From: an uncultured Planctomycetaceae bacterium
GTDB lineage: Bacteria; Planctomycetota; Planctomycetia; Pirellulales; JACPPG01
Length of the DNA: 7,485 nt
Reading direction: 5' to 3'
Assembly: GCA_945957305.1 (NCBI GenBank)
Contig: CAMFLN010000127.1
Coordinates: forward strand, 1-7,485
The notes under the pieces were generated by a model. It saw only the letters and a program-made list of their open reading frames with translations. It made no database searches and was not told the origin of the DNA. A program made the translations under genes and the position numbers. This document shows positions 1-6,777 of this stretch, piece by piece; position 1 is the first letter of the stretch, and each line of letters starts with the position of its first letter.

Positions 1-47
1 CTACACTTATGCGATCGTCGGCAGCGTCAGATGTGTATAAGAGACAG
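1..47 (+). other. Illumina Nextera adapter left on contig end (artefact)
   Basis: These bases are sequencing-library DNA, not genome. CTACAC at 1-6 is the 3' end of the P5 flow-cell primer. TTATGCGA at 7-14 is an 8-base i5 index; from memory it equals Nextera XT index S522. TCGTCGGCAGCGTC at 15-28 is the Nextera Read 1 overhang. AGATGTGTATAAGAGACAG at 29-47 is the 19-base Tn5 mosaic end. All four parts sit in the exact order of a Nextera library end, so a chance or natural Tn5 origin is very unlikely. Genomic sequence begins at base 48, and nothing upstream of that should be translated or used for promoter searches. Confidence 0.98.
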
Positions 48-478
48 TATTGGATCTGCGCCACAACGGCGGTGGCGACACGTATCTCTATCCGCCGCTG
101 CTGAAGACGTTGCTGTTCTACGAGTTGACGCAGCCCGACGGTCGGATCTTCGCGCTCATCGGCAGAAACACGTTCTCGGCGGCGCAGAATTTCACGAATG
201 ACGTCGATCGACTGACCGCAGCGGTTTTTGTCGGCGAACCGACCGGCTCGCGCCCGAGTTTCGTGGGCGAAAGCACGCGCGTCGTGCTGCCGTACAGCGA
301 CGTCGGGGTCAGCATTTCGACCAGGTTGCACCAACACGCTTATGCCACGGATCGGCGAATCTGGGTCGCCCCGGATATCCCTGTCGCGCTTTCGTCGACC
401 GATTATTTCGCCAATCGTGATCCGGCACTAGCGGCGATCCTTGAGATAATCTGTCAGCCCGCGGAAGAGCAAAAGTGA
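48..478 (+). CDS. S41-family (C-terminal-processing-like) serine peptidase, 3' fragment
   Basis: This is the C-terminal part of an S41 peptidase; the 5' part is cut off by the contig end. The first complete genomic codon is TTG at 50, an internal codon and not a start. The visible 142 residues (numbered from that codon) open with D-L-R-H-N-G-G-G, the S41 signature usually written DLRxNxGG. The expected nucleophile is S43 in N-T-F-S-A-A-Q. The segment G-E-P-T-G-S-R-P (62-69) matches the place where CtpA/Tsp enzymes carry the catalytic lysine in GEPTFGK. Here the residue 25 after S43 is R68, so the Ser-Lys dyad of CtpA is not conserved, as far as I recall a feature shared with other S41 branches. 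Substrate, signal peptide and any PDZ domain cannot be judged because the N-terminal part is missing. Family assignment is firm; activity is not. Confidence 0.88.
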
Positions 479-511
479 CTCGCAGACGGTCGTCCGCTTG
501 TCAAAACTCAC

Positions 512-527
512 TGGCTGATTGATTGCA
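512..527 (+). promoter_or_regulatory. Candidate sigma-54 (-24/-12) promoter of the PEP-CTERM hydrolase gene
   Basis: The stretch reads TGGC, seven bases, then TTGCA. The invariant GG and GC of sigma-54 promoters are separated by exactly ten bases, as required. Against the consensus TGGCACG-N4-TTGCW, nine of twelve defined positions match; the misses are the A, C and G after TGGC. Transcription would start near base 538, leaving a leader of about 70 bases before the ATG at 610. In some proteobacteria, PEP-CTERM genes are activated by sigma-54 with the PrsK/PrsR two-component system, which makes the location meaningful. Whether that holds in planctomycetes is inference. A nearby sigma-70-like -35 (TTGTCA at 498-503) has no good -10 at 16-18 bases. 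Confidence 0.4.
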
Positions 528-592
528 TTTCTCAAGGCGGCATCCTAGGCTGGCTTCAGACAACAGCGACGATTTGCCGCGCTGCTGAAGTC

Positions 593-604
593 GCTCCTGG
601 GAGC
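593..604 (+). promoter_or_regulatory. Shine-Dalgarno of the SGNH hydrolase gene inside a small hairpin
   Basis: GGGAG at 599-603 lies six bases before the ATG at 610 and is the ribosome-binding site that fixes this start. The same bases form the 3' arm of a short self-complementary element (GCTC, CTGG loop, GAGC), so the site could be partly masked in the mRNA. The stem is only four pairs, so any effect on translation is speculative. Confidence 0.5.
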
Positions 605-609
605 TTGCC

Positions 610-1896
610 ATGACCGGCCGACAAGTCCTCGTTTGCTTGCGTCCCCTAATTGCCTCGCTGGGCGTCATCTGCGCCGGCGCAACCGCTTGCAACGCGGGCG
701 TAACCCTGGGTGTCATGGGGGACAGCCTGAGCGACGAATACAAATACAACAGCCGCGCTTATGCCCAGAATTGGGTCGAGCAATTCGCCAACAACAACAT
801 CGTGAATGTCGGAGCCAACGTATTGAACAACCCGGCGCCGCGCTTGCAGGGCTTCAATCAAAACTGGGCTCGCTCGGGGGCAACCAGTTCCACGGTGCTG
901 TCTGGCGGCCAAGCGACCGGGCTGGCGGCGCAAATACCCAATGCCGGCGGATACGGCATCGATTACGGGGTGCTGCTGATCGGCGCCAACGACTTCGCAC
1001 CCGGCAGCACTGCCTACAACAGTATCTACTCAAGCACCTGGAACCAGTCGCAGATCAATTCCTACGTCAACTCGGTCGTCGGCAACATCACGACAGCGCT
1101 TGCCGACGTCTTGCCGACCGGAATCAAAATGGTCGTGGCCACCGTGCCCGACTATGGCATCGCCCCCGCGGTACAAGCGGGCTATCCCGATCCTGCCAAG
1201 CGACAACTGGTGGCCAACGCCGTTGCCCAGGTCAACGCGGGCATCAAGGCCACAGCCCAGGCGGATCACATTGTGGTCGCGGACCTTTCCGCGTTGATCG
1301 GCGCCACCTTCGGCCCTGAGAGCGGATTTCACACCACGGTCTCGATCGGCAATGTCCCGATCTACCTAAATCAGACAACCAGTAGCAGTTCGTCGCAGGC
1401 CGGTTTTTGCTCTGACGGCATTCATGCCTATACGACATTGCAAGGCGTTTTGGGAAATCTACTCGTGCAGGCGCTCGACACGGGCTACAACGCCGGCATC
1501 CCGCTCTTCAGCGAGGCACAAATTCTCTCTCACGCCGGGCTGACCTACGGAGGTTCTGACACGTTGGCCGCGACGCTCGGCCCCTACTCGAACTACGTCA
1601 TCAGCTACGCGTCCGCGCCCCCGATCACTGGCGACGCCAATAACGACGGCATCGTCAACGGACAGGATATCGCCCTGGCAGCCAGCAATTGGCTGCAGGT
1701 CGGCAGCAATCGGGGCGGCGACGTCAATGGCGACGGGTTTGTCAACGGACAAGACATCGCCCTGGTGGCGTCGAATTGGCTGCAAGTGCGACCCGCGCTG
1801 GGCGCTGCCGCAGCCGTGCCCGAACCCAGTGCTCTCGGGCTGGGGGTCGTCGCCAGTTTGATGCTCGGCGCCGGCTGGCGACTGCGCCGCCTGTGA
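610..1896 (+). CDS. Exported SGNH/GDSL hydrolase with dockerin repeats and PEP-CTERM tail
   Basis: A 428-residue predicted secreted esterase/lipase-type hydrolase. Residues 1-29 form a signal peptide (basic start, hydrophobic core, small residues before about position 29). The SGNH blocks are all present: block I G-D-S-L with nucleophile S39; block II around N85-G90 (N-W-A-R-S-G); block III G125-A-N127-D128; block V D269-G-I-H272 supplying the catalytic Asp and His. Residues 342-391 hold two type I dockerin-like calcium-binding repeats. Residues 403-428 are a PEP-CTERM sorting signal: V-P-E-P-S, a hydrophobic helix, then an Arg-rich end. The protein should therefore be exported and processed by an exosortase at the cell surface. 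The natural substrate (acyl or acetyl ester, perhaps on a polysaccharide) is unknown. The start is supported by GGGAG six bases upstream. The gene stands alone on its strand and converges with the DUF1501 gene 42 bases away, with no clear terminator between them. Confidence 0.92.
   Translation: MTGRQVLVCLRPLIASLGVICAGATACNAGVTLGVMGDSLSDEYKYNSRAYAQNWVEQFANNNIVNVGANVLNNPAPRLQGFNQNWARSGATSSTVLSGGQATGLAAQIPNAGGYGIDYGVLLIGANDFAPGSTAYNSIYSSTWNQSQINSYVNSVVGNITTALADVLPTGIKMVVATVPDYGIAPAVQAGYPDPAKRQLVANAVAQVNAGIKATAQADHIVVADLSALIGATFGPESGFHTTVSIGNVPIYLNQTTSSSSSQAGFCSDGIHAYTTLQGVLGNLLVQALDTGYNAGIPLFSEAQILSHAGLTYGGSDTLAATLGPYSNYVISYASAPPITGDANNDGIVNGQDIALAASNWLQVGSNRGGDVNGDGFVNGQDIALVASNWLQVRPALGAAAAVPEPSALGLGVVASLMLGAGWRLRRL
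1633..1782 (+). repeat. Tandem dockerin type I repeats within the hydrolase gene
   Basis: Two 63-base units (1633-1695 and 1720-1782) encode near-identical 21-residue motifs, residues 342-362 and 371-391, separated by eight residues. Each begins D-x-N-x-D-G, an EF-hand-like calcium loop, followed by V-N-G-Q-D-I-A-L and ending S-N-W-L. Sixteen of 21 residues are identical, while the DNA differs mostly at third codon positions, so the duplication is old and kept by selection on the protein. In clostridia such modules bind cohesins; in planctomycetes they often precede PEP-CTERM tails and their partner is not established. No cohesin is encoded in this window. Confidence 0.85.
1816..1893 (+). other. 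PEP-CTERM exosortase sorting signal (C-terminal 26 codons)
   Basis: The coded tail has the three parts of the PEP-CTERM domain: V-P-E-P-S (residues 403-407), a hydrophobic stretch rich in Leu, Val, Ala and Gly (about 408-422), and a basic cluster W-R-L-R-R-L at the very end. Exosortases recognise this type of tail, generally cleaving near the PEP motif. This implies that an exosortase gene is encoded elsewhere in the genome; none is in the window. Confidence 0.9.
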
Positions 1897-1938
1897 AGAA
1901 GTTTTCGGCCGCCTGCGAATGCCCGCTGGAGTCGCCGC

Positions 1939-3411
1939 TCAGGCCAATAGCTCGGGAATCACGCGCGCCGGTTCGACTGTCGTCAGGCGCTGATCCAGCC
2001 CCTGCGAATGATATGTGAAGCGTTCGTGGTCGAAACCCAAGAGCTTCAAGACCGTGGCGTGGAAGTCGCGCACATGGACCGGGTCGCGGACGATATTGTA
2101 CGAGAACTCGTCCGTCTCGCCGTATATCTGTCCCCCCTTCGCACCGCCGCCGGCCATCCACATGGTGAAGCAGCGGGGATGATGGTCGCGGCCGTAATTG
2201 TCCTTGCTCAAGCCGCCTTGCGAGTAGATCGTGCGGCCGAACTCGCCCCCCCAGATGATTAGCGTATCGTCGAACAGCCCCCGAGCTTTCAGGTCGTTTA
2301 TCAAACCGTAACACGGCCGGTCGATGTCGCGGCACTGATCGGGCAAACGGCCGGCGACATTGCCGTGCGTGTCCCAATTGTTCAGATAGACTTGCACAAA
2401 GCGCACGCCCCGCTCGATCATCCGACGCGCCTGCAGGACCGTGTGGCCGAAGCTGCCCGGCTTGCGGGCCGATTCGCCATACAGCTCGAAGGTCGACGCG
2501 GGCTCGTTGTCCAGGTTGGTCAACTCCGGCACGCTGGATTGCATGCGGAATGCCAGTTCATACTGCTGAATGCGCGTGTGCGTTTCGGGATCACCCACCT
2601 GCCGGTAATTCAATTCGTTCATCGCGCGCAAGCCGTCGAGCGTTTCGCGACGCATCGCCGCCGGGACGCCAGCCGGATTGTTGATATAGAGAATCGGGTC
2701 TGCCCCCGCGCGGAACGACACCCCGGCATGCTCGCCCGGCAAGTAGCCGGCCGACCATAGCCGTGCCGAGATGGCCTGTACTTGCTCAGTATTGGTCGGC
2801 TTTGCCACGAGGACCACGAAGGTCGGCAAATCCTGATTCATCGACCCCAGGCCGTACGACACCCACGACCCGAGGCAGGGGCGGCCCGTGATCTGGTTGC
2901 CCGTCTGCATATAGCTGATCGCCGGCTCATGATTGATGGCGTCAGTTTTCATGCTGCGGATGAAGCAGATGTCGTCGACGCACTTGGCCAGGTTCGGCAG
3001 CAATTCGCTGACCCACATGCCCGAGCCGCCGTATTGGGCGAACTTGAACTTTGACGGTGCGATGGGAAAACGCTTTTGTCCCGACGTCATGGTCGTCAAT
3101 CGCTGCCCCATGCGGATCGAATCGGGCAGGTCCTTGTCGAACCATTCCTGCATCGTGGGCTTGTAATCGAAGAGATCCATCTGCGCAGGTCCGCCGACCA
3201 TGTGCAGATAGATCACCTGCTTCGCCTTGGGCGCGAAATGGGGCCCGATCGCTACATGCCCCGCGTCGGCCGGCGCCGACGACGTCGCTGCCCGCGATAG
3301 GCTACCCCCAAGCAGCGAAGCCAGAGCGGCCGAGCCCAGCGCGTTGGCGCCGCGGGTAAAGAACTGGCGGCGTGTTTCGCTACGAACCCATTCTGCGAAA
3401 AGCGGATGCAT
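1939..3411 (-). CDS. DUF1501 domain-containing exported protein (sulfatase/alkaline phosphatase-like fold)
   Basis: A 490-residue DUF1501 protein, full length for the family. The N-terminus has a twin-arginine-like leader, T-R14-R15-Q-F-F, followed by an Ala/Gly/Leu-rich segment to about residue 40, so Tat export is likely. Conserved blocks follow: G-G-P-A-Q-M-D-L-F-D (73-82), H-E-P near 161, N-W-D-T-H-G (345-350), I-I-W-G-G-E-F-G-R-T (385-394), G-R-D-H-H-P (407-412) and H-x-R-D-F-H-A-T (446-453). The Asp, His and Glu residues in these blocks resemble metal ligands of the alkaline phosphatase/sulfatase superfamily; the substrate is unknown. The start is supported by GAGG (complement of 3418-3421) six bases upstream. 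It lies 64 bases downstream of the PSD1-type gene on the same strand and is probably co-transcribed with it. No frameshift or missing block is seen. Function is inferred only at family level. Confidence 0.93.
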   Translation of the reverse strand: MHPLFAEWVRSETRRQFFTRGANALGSAALASLLGGSLSRAATSSAPADAGHVAIGPHFAPKAKQVIYLHMVGGPAQMDLFDYKPTMQEWFDKDLPDSIRMGQRLTTMTSGQKRFPIAPSKFKFAQYGGSGMWVSELLPNLAKCVDDICFIRSMKTDAINHEPAISYMQTGNQITGRPCLGSWVSYGLGSMNQDLPTFVVLVAKPTNTEQVQAISARLWSAGYLPGEHAGVSFRAGADPILYINNPAGVPAAMRRETLDGLRAMNELNYRQVGDPETHTRIQQYELAFRMQSSVPELTNLDNEPASTFELYGESARKPGSFGHTVLQARRMIERGVRFVQVYLNNWDTHGNVAGRLPDQCRDIDRPCYGLINDLKARGLFDDTLIIWGGEFGRTIYSQGGLSKDNYGRDHHPRCFTMWMAGGGAKGGQIYGETDEFSYNIVRDPVHVRDFHATVLKLLGFDHERFTYHSQGLDQRLTTVEPARVIPELLA

Positions 3412-3475
3412 ATAAAGCCTCGGGGGCTGTGGGAGCTGTAATCGGTGGATAGTTGGCAGTAGACAGTTCTGCCCG

Positions 3476-6400
3476 CTACTTGTTCAAAACCTCATCCAGA
3501 TTCATCAATTCGTTCGACAGCATGGTCCAGCCGGCCAGGGTGCTGGGGTCGAGCCCTGCGTCGGCTTTCGACTCTCCGACCGCGACCAGTTGCCGCGCGT
3601 CGTCCGGATGTTCGCGGTAATAGCCCAGCAGCCGGACCAGCGATTGCTCCACGATGGGGCGCTCTTCGGCGCTCAACGCTCGCGCAATCAACCGTCGCGT
3701 CATGTAATCCAAGCGAGCGCTGTCGTTATCTCCGCCTTCGCGCAACGTTCGCTCGGCCAGGTGCCGTGCCGATTCGACCAGCTGCGGATCATTCAAAGTC
3801 GCGAGCGCCTGCAAGGGAGTATTGGTTCGCTCGCGGCGGACCGTACATTGCTCGCGGCTGGGAGCGTTGAAGATTTCCATCGACGCTGGGGGCGCGGCAC
3901 GCTTCCAAAAAGTGTACATGCTGCGACGATAAAGATTGTCCCCCGCATCTTGTTTGTAGTCCCGCGTGTTGCTGCCGATCATCGCCACAGCTTCCCACAC
4001 CCCCTCGGGCTGATACGGACGAACGCTGGGACCGCCCAGCTTGCGCACCAACAATCCGCTCGCGGCCAGGCCGTAGTCACGCACCATTTCCGCATCCATG
4101 CGGAAGCGTGGACCGTGAGCGAGCAGGCGATTTTGCGGATCCTTTTCCAATTTCTCGGGAGTGGTCGCCGCCGATTGACGATAGGTCGCCGACGTGACCA
4201 ACTCGCGGAAAAACCGTTTTACATCCCAACCATGATCGCGGAAGTCGACGGCCAGCCAATCGAGCAACTCGGGATGCGAAGGCAACTCACCAGCGACGCC
4301 GAATTCGCCCGACGTTTTGACCAGGCCCGTGCCAAAGACTTCCTGCCAAAAGCGATTCACCGTCACGCGCGCTGTCAACGGATGTTCGGGCCGCAATAGC
4401 CATTGCGCATATCCCAGCCGATTGCGTGGCAACTCGGCCGGAAACGCCGGCAGAATGTCTGGCGTGTCGGCCTGCACCTCGTCGCGGCGTTTGTCATAGT
4501 CTCCGCGGTACAAGATATAGGCCATCGGCGCTGCGTCTGACTTCTCCTGTGCGACATGCGCCACGGTCGCCCGCGACTTGATCGCGGCCTCGTTCGCTGA
4601 CAGTTCGTTCTTCCGCGTGGACAGTTGTTGATAATTCGCATCGATGGCGTCGAGCCACCAGCCGTACAGCTCTTCGACTTCGCTCGGGCTGCGTCCTTCG
4701 GCCGGCTTGGCGACCAGGTAAGCGGCGCGCGTGCCTGTCGCCAAGCGCGAGATCTCTGCCGGCTGCAAGACGCGGTTGTACAAACGGAGGTCTTGCAGCG
4801 ACAAATTGTCGACCCGCGCCCCGGAACTGCGCTGGGCAAGTTTGAGCGGCACAGTCGTGCGAATCGAGTTCGCCAGCTTATTGGCGGCGACCTCGACCTC
4901 TTGCGCAGCTCCGTCGATATAGATCTTTACTCCTTCGGCCTTTCCTGATCCGTCATAGGCGATCGTAACGTATTGCCACTTATCTGCCTTCAAAGCCGTC
5001 TTGCCGACCACCTTCAACGCATCGTCGGGCCAATTATGCACAATGTGCATGCCCGGTCGGCCGCGATCGAGCCACATGTCCCAACCGCGATGCGCGTTTC
5101 CCTCGTCCATCCGCGCGACCATGGCGCCGTTGACCTTGTCGTTGGGCACCTTTACCCAGGCGCTACAGGTAAAAGCCTGGTCACGTTCGAAATCTCCGGC
5201 CGCCGCGACCTCGACCACGGCGTCAGTTTTGCTTTTGAACGCTTTGGTTGCCGTAATGCCGCCGTCCCAGGCCGGCTCGTTGGGCAAGAGGACGGCGTGC
5301 GGCCGCCCATCGATCGCCACCGCCACGACGTTTCCGGCGCCTTCACCGAGCGGGGCATAAAATGCCAAGCCCGACGCGACGAGTTGAGATTCGATCAAGG
5401 CCGGCGTGGCCTTGGCGAGCCAACCGTCGAATTCGCTGCGCGCCGCGGCGCGACGCGCGTCGATCTGTTGCTGCACCGCCGTCAACTGACCCGGCAGTTG
5501 CTCCCAAGTAGCGCGGTCCGCTTCTTGGGGCACAACAATCACAGGGGGCGTGTCCTTGATATTGCCGTCCATCGCTCCCTGGGTCGTGTTGTTGAAGAAC
5601 GCCGCCATCTCGTAGAACTCCTTCTGCGAGAGCGGATCGAATTTATGATCGTGGCAAACCGCGCAGCCGGCGGTCATGCCCAGCCACACCTGCGACACCG
5701 TTTCGGTCCGGTCGCGCGTGTACAGGACAAGATATTCCTCCGGGATGACGCCCCCTTCGTTGGTGGTCATGTTGCAGCGGTTAAAGCCCGAAGCCACGAG
5801 CTGGTCGAGCGTTCGGTTCGTCAGCAGGTCGCCGGCCAATTGCTCGATCGTGAACTGATCGAAGGGCAAGTTGCGATTGAAGGCGTTAATCACCCAGTCG
5901 CGGTAGGCCCAGCCTTCGCGATAGTTGTCAAAATGAATCCCGTGCGTGTCGGCGTAGCGCGCGGCATCCAGCCAGTAGCGGCCACGATGCTCGCCCCAGG
6001 CGGGCGAGGCCAAAAGCTCGTCGACATAGCGTTCGTAAGCGTCGGCGGCCGGATCGGCGACAAATGCCTCGACGTCGGCCGGGTCAGGAGGCAAACCCGT
6101 CAGGTCGAGCGCGGCCCGACGCGCGAGCGTGCGACGATCGGCCTCGGGCGCAGGCTGCAATCCCATCTCTTCCAACCGCGCGAGGACGAAATTATCGAGG
6201 CCATGACGTGGCCAAGCCTTGTCCTTGACCTCCGGCAACGCGGGACGCACCGGCGCGATGAACGACCAATGCGGCTGATATTCAGCGCCGGCGGCGATCC
6301 AATCGGTCAGCAGCTTCTTTTGTTCAGCCGAGAGTTTCTTGTGCGATGCGGGGGGTGGCATCAGCGTGTCGTCGTCCACGCTGTTGATACGCTTCACCAA

Positions 6401-6655
6401 TTCGCTCTCGTCCGGCTTGCCTGGCTGAATGGCGCCCATTTCGATCGCGGCCTCGCGCCGATCCAGCCGCAGGTCGGCCTTGCGCGAGGCGCTGTCTGGT
6501 CCGTGACAGGCAAAGCAGTTCTCTGCCAATAAGGGGCGGATATCGCGGTTGTAGCCGATCGGGCTATCGGCCCAAGCTCGGTCCGCGTGAACGCAGACTG
6601 TCGAACAGAGTGCCATCAATGCGATACTGATCGGCAAATGCGCACGTCGCATCAT
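3476..6655 (-). CDS. PSCyt1-DUF1549-LamG-DUF1553 (PSD1) planctomycete cytochrome-like protein
   Basis: A 1059-residue exported multidomain protein. Residues 1-29 are a Sec-type signal peptide ending A-W-A before D30. PSCyt1 follows, with heme motif C47-F-A-C-H51 in the typical C-x-A-C-H-G-P-D context. DUF1549 (PSCyt2) spans about 150-360 and holds a second heme-type motif, C331-A-V-C-H335, followed by D-H-K-F-D-P. A LamG/concanavalin-like insert (about 430-640; note F-T-C-S-A-W-V-K and V-K-I-Y-I-D-G) separates it from DUF1553/PSD1 (about 745-1015; note N-R-F-W, M-D-A-E-M-V-R-D and N-T-P-L-Q-A-L). Heme attachment implies electron transfer or redox sensing in the periplasm, and the LamG module suggests glycan or protein binding; neither is proven for this family. 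ATG at 6655 is preferred because AAGGA lies eight bases upstream and the signal peptide starts there. An extended reading from a TTG at 6775 adds 40 residues that look non-coding. It is first in a unit with the DUF1501 gene. Confidence 0.93.
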   Translation of the reverse strand: MMRRAHLPISIALMALCSTVCVHADRAWADSPIGYNRDIRPLLAENCFACHGPDSASRKADLRLDRREAAIEMGAIQPGKPDESELVKRINSVDDDTLMPPPASHKKLSAEQKKLLTDWIAAGAEYQPHWSFIAPVRPALPEVKDKAWPRHGLDNFVLARLEEMGLQPAPEADRRTLARRAALDLTGLPPDPADVEAFVADPAADAYERYVDELLASPAWGEHRGRYWLDAARYADTHGIHFDNYREGWAYRDWVINAFNRNLPFDQFTIEQLAGDLLTNRTLDQLVASGFNRCNMTTNEGGVIPEEYLVLYTRDRTETVSQVWLGMTAGCAVCHDHKFDPLSQKEFYEMAAFFNNTTQGAMDGNIKDTPPVIVVPQEADRATWEQLPGQLTAVQQQIDARRAAARSEFDGWLAKATPALIESQLVASGLAFYAPLGEGAGNVVAVAIDGRPHAVLLPNEPAWDGGITATKAFKSKTDAVVEVAAAGDFERDQAFTCSAWVKVPNDKVNGAMVARMDEGNAHRGWDMWLDRGRPGMHIVHNWPDDALKVVGKTALKADKWQYVTIAYDGSGKAEGVKIYIDGAAQEVEVAANKLANSIRTTVPLKLAQRSSGARVDNLSLQDLRLYNRVLQPAEISRLATGTRAAYLVAKPAEGRSPSEVEELYGWWLDAIDANYQQLSTRKNELSANEAAIKSRATVAHVAQEKSDAAPMAYILYRGDYDKRRDEVQADTPDILPAFPAELPRNRLGYAQWLLRPEHPLTARVTVNRFWQEVFGTGLVKTSGEFGVAGELPSHPELLDWLAVDFRDHGWDVKRFFRELVTSATYRQSAATTPEKLEKDPQNRLLAHGPRFRMDAEMVRDYGLAASGLLVRKLGGPSVRPYQPEGVWEAVAMIGSNTRDYKQDAGDNLYRRSMYTFWKRAAPPASMEIFNAPSREQCTVRRERTNTPLQALATLNDPQLVESARHLAERTLREGGDNDSARLDYMTRRLIARALSAEERPIVEQSLVRLLGYYREHPDDARQLVAVGESKADAGLDPSTLAGWTMLSNELMNLDEVLNK

Positions 6656-6663
6656 GTCGAAGA

Positions 6664-6668
6664 TCCTT
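6664..6668 (-). promoter_or_regulatory. Shine-Dalgarno deciding the PSD1-type gene start
   Basis: On the minus strand the bases read AAGGA and end eight bases before the ATG at 6655. A second ATG directly follows (6652) at eleven bases. No comparable site precedes the upstream TTG at 6775 or the ATG at 6766 in the same frame. This, with the signal peptide beginning M-M-R-R-A-H-L, is the main reason for shortening the open frame. Confidence 0.65.
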
Positions 6669-6763
6669 CGGGAAACTGGGCAGGCGGGATGCGGGGCAGG
6701 CCGGTAACACCGTTGGCCCAGGCAGGAATCGGGCTCTGGCCTTCCGGTCTCGTCACCGGCTTT

Positions 6764-6777
6764 CATTGTAAACAATG
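6764..6777 (-). promoter_or_regulatory. Perfect inverted repeat overlapping a candidate -10 box
   Basis: CATTGT-AA-ACAATG is a perfect 6-2-6 inverted repeat about 109 bases upstream of the PSD1-type start. On the minus strand, TACAAT (complement of 6765-6770) matches the sigma-70 -10 consensus TATAAT at five of six positions; the hexamer 17 bases upstream, TTTCAT, is a poor -35. AAACAAT, which makes up most of one arm (6770-6776), recurs at 6791-6797, exactly 21 bases away and on the same face of the helix. An operator lying over the promoter of the PSD1/DUF1501 unit would explain this arrangement. No regulator is encoded nearby, so the call is tentative. Confidence 0.35.

Noticed and set aside
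29..47. The Tn5 mosaic end as a sign of a natural Tn5/IS50 element
   Set aside because: The full Nextera overhang, index and P5 bases directly precede it, which only occurs in a prepared sequencing library.
498..503. TTGTCA as a sigma-70 -35 box for the hydrolase gene
   Set aside because: No hexamer 16-18 bases downstream resembles TATAAT; the sigma-54-like element in the same gap is the better candidate.
610..696. The hydrolase as a lipoprotein, using Cys27 after A-T-A
   Set aside because: The lipobox is poor, with Ala rather than Leu/Val at -3, and the PEP-CTERM tail already explains envelope targeting.
633..1319. A 228-codon plus-strand frame inside the hydrolase gene
   Set aside because: It is out of frame with the SGNH blocks and Arg/Gln-rich; the frame starting at 610 holds every catalytic motif.
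1897..1938. A bidirectional terminator between the convergent genes
   Set aside because: Only a weak five-pair match (1911-1915 with 1940-1944) across a 24-base loop is seen, with no T run on either side.
1742..2377. A 211-codon minus-strand frame spanning the convergent gene ends
   Set aside because: It overlaps the DUF1501 gene in another frame and crosses the end of the hydrolase gene; its Arg/Pro-rich translation is typical of an out-of-frame reading.
3590..4399. A 269-codon open frame on the plus strand
   Set aside because: It is an antisense shadow of the DUF1553 part of the PSD1-type gene, with no recognisable motif or ribosome-binding support.
4973..6532. A 519-codon open frame on the plus strand
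   Set aside because: It lies wholly opposite the PSD1-type gene, whose conserved domains are clear. Its translation is Arg/His/Val-rich with no domain pattern, as expected for an antisense shadow in GC-rich DNA.
6656..6775. A 40-residue N-terminal extension of the PSD1-type protein starting at TTG 6775
   Set aside because: It has no Shine-Dalgarno, would place a signal peptide in the interior of the protein, and covers the promoter-like inverted repeat. ATG 6655 with AAGGA upstream fits better.
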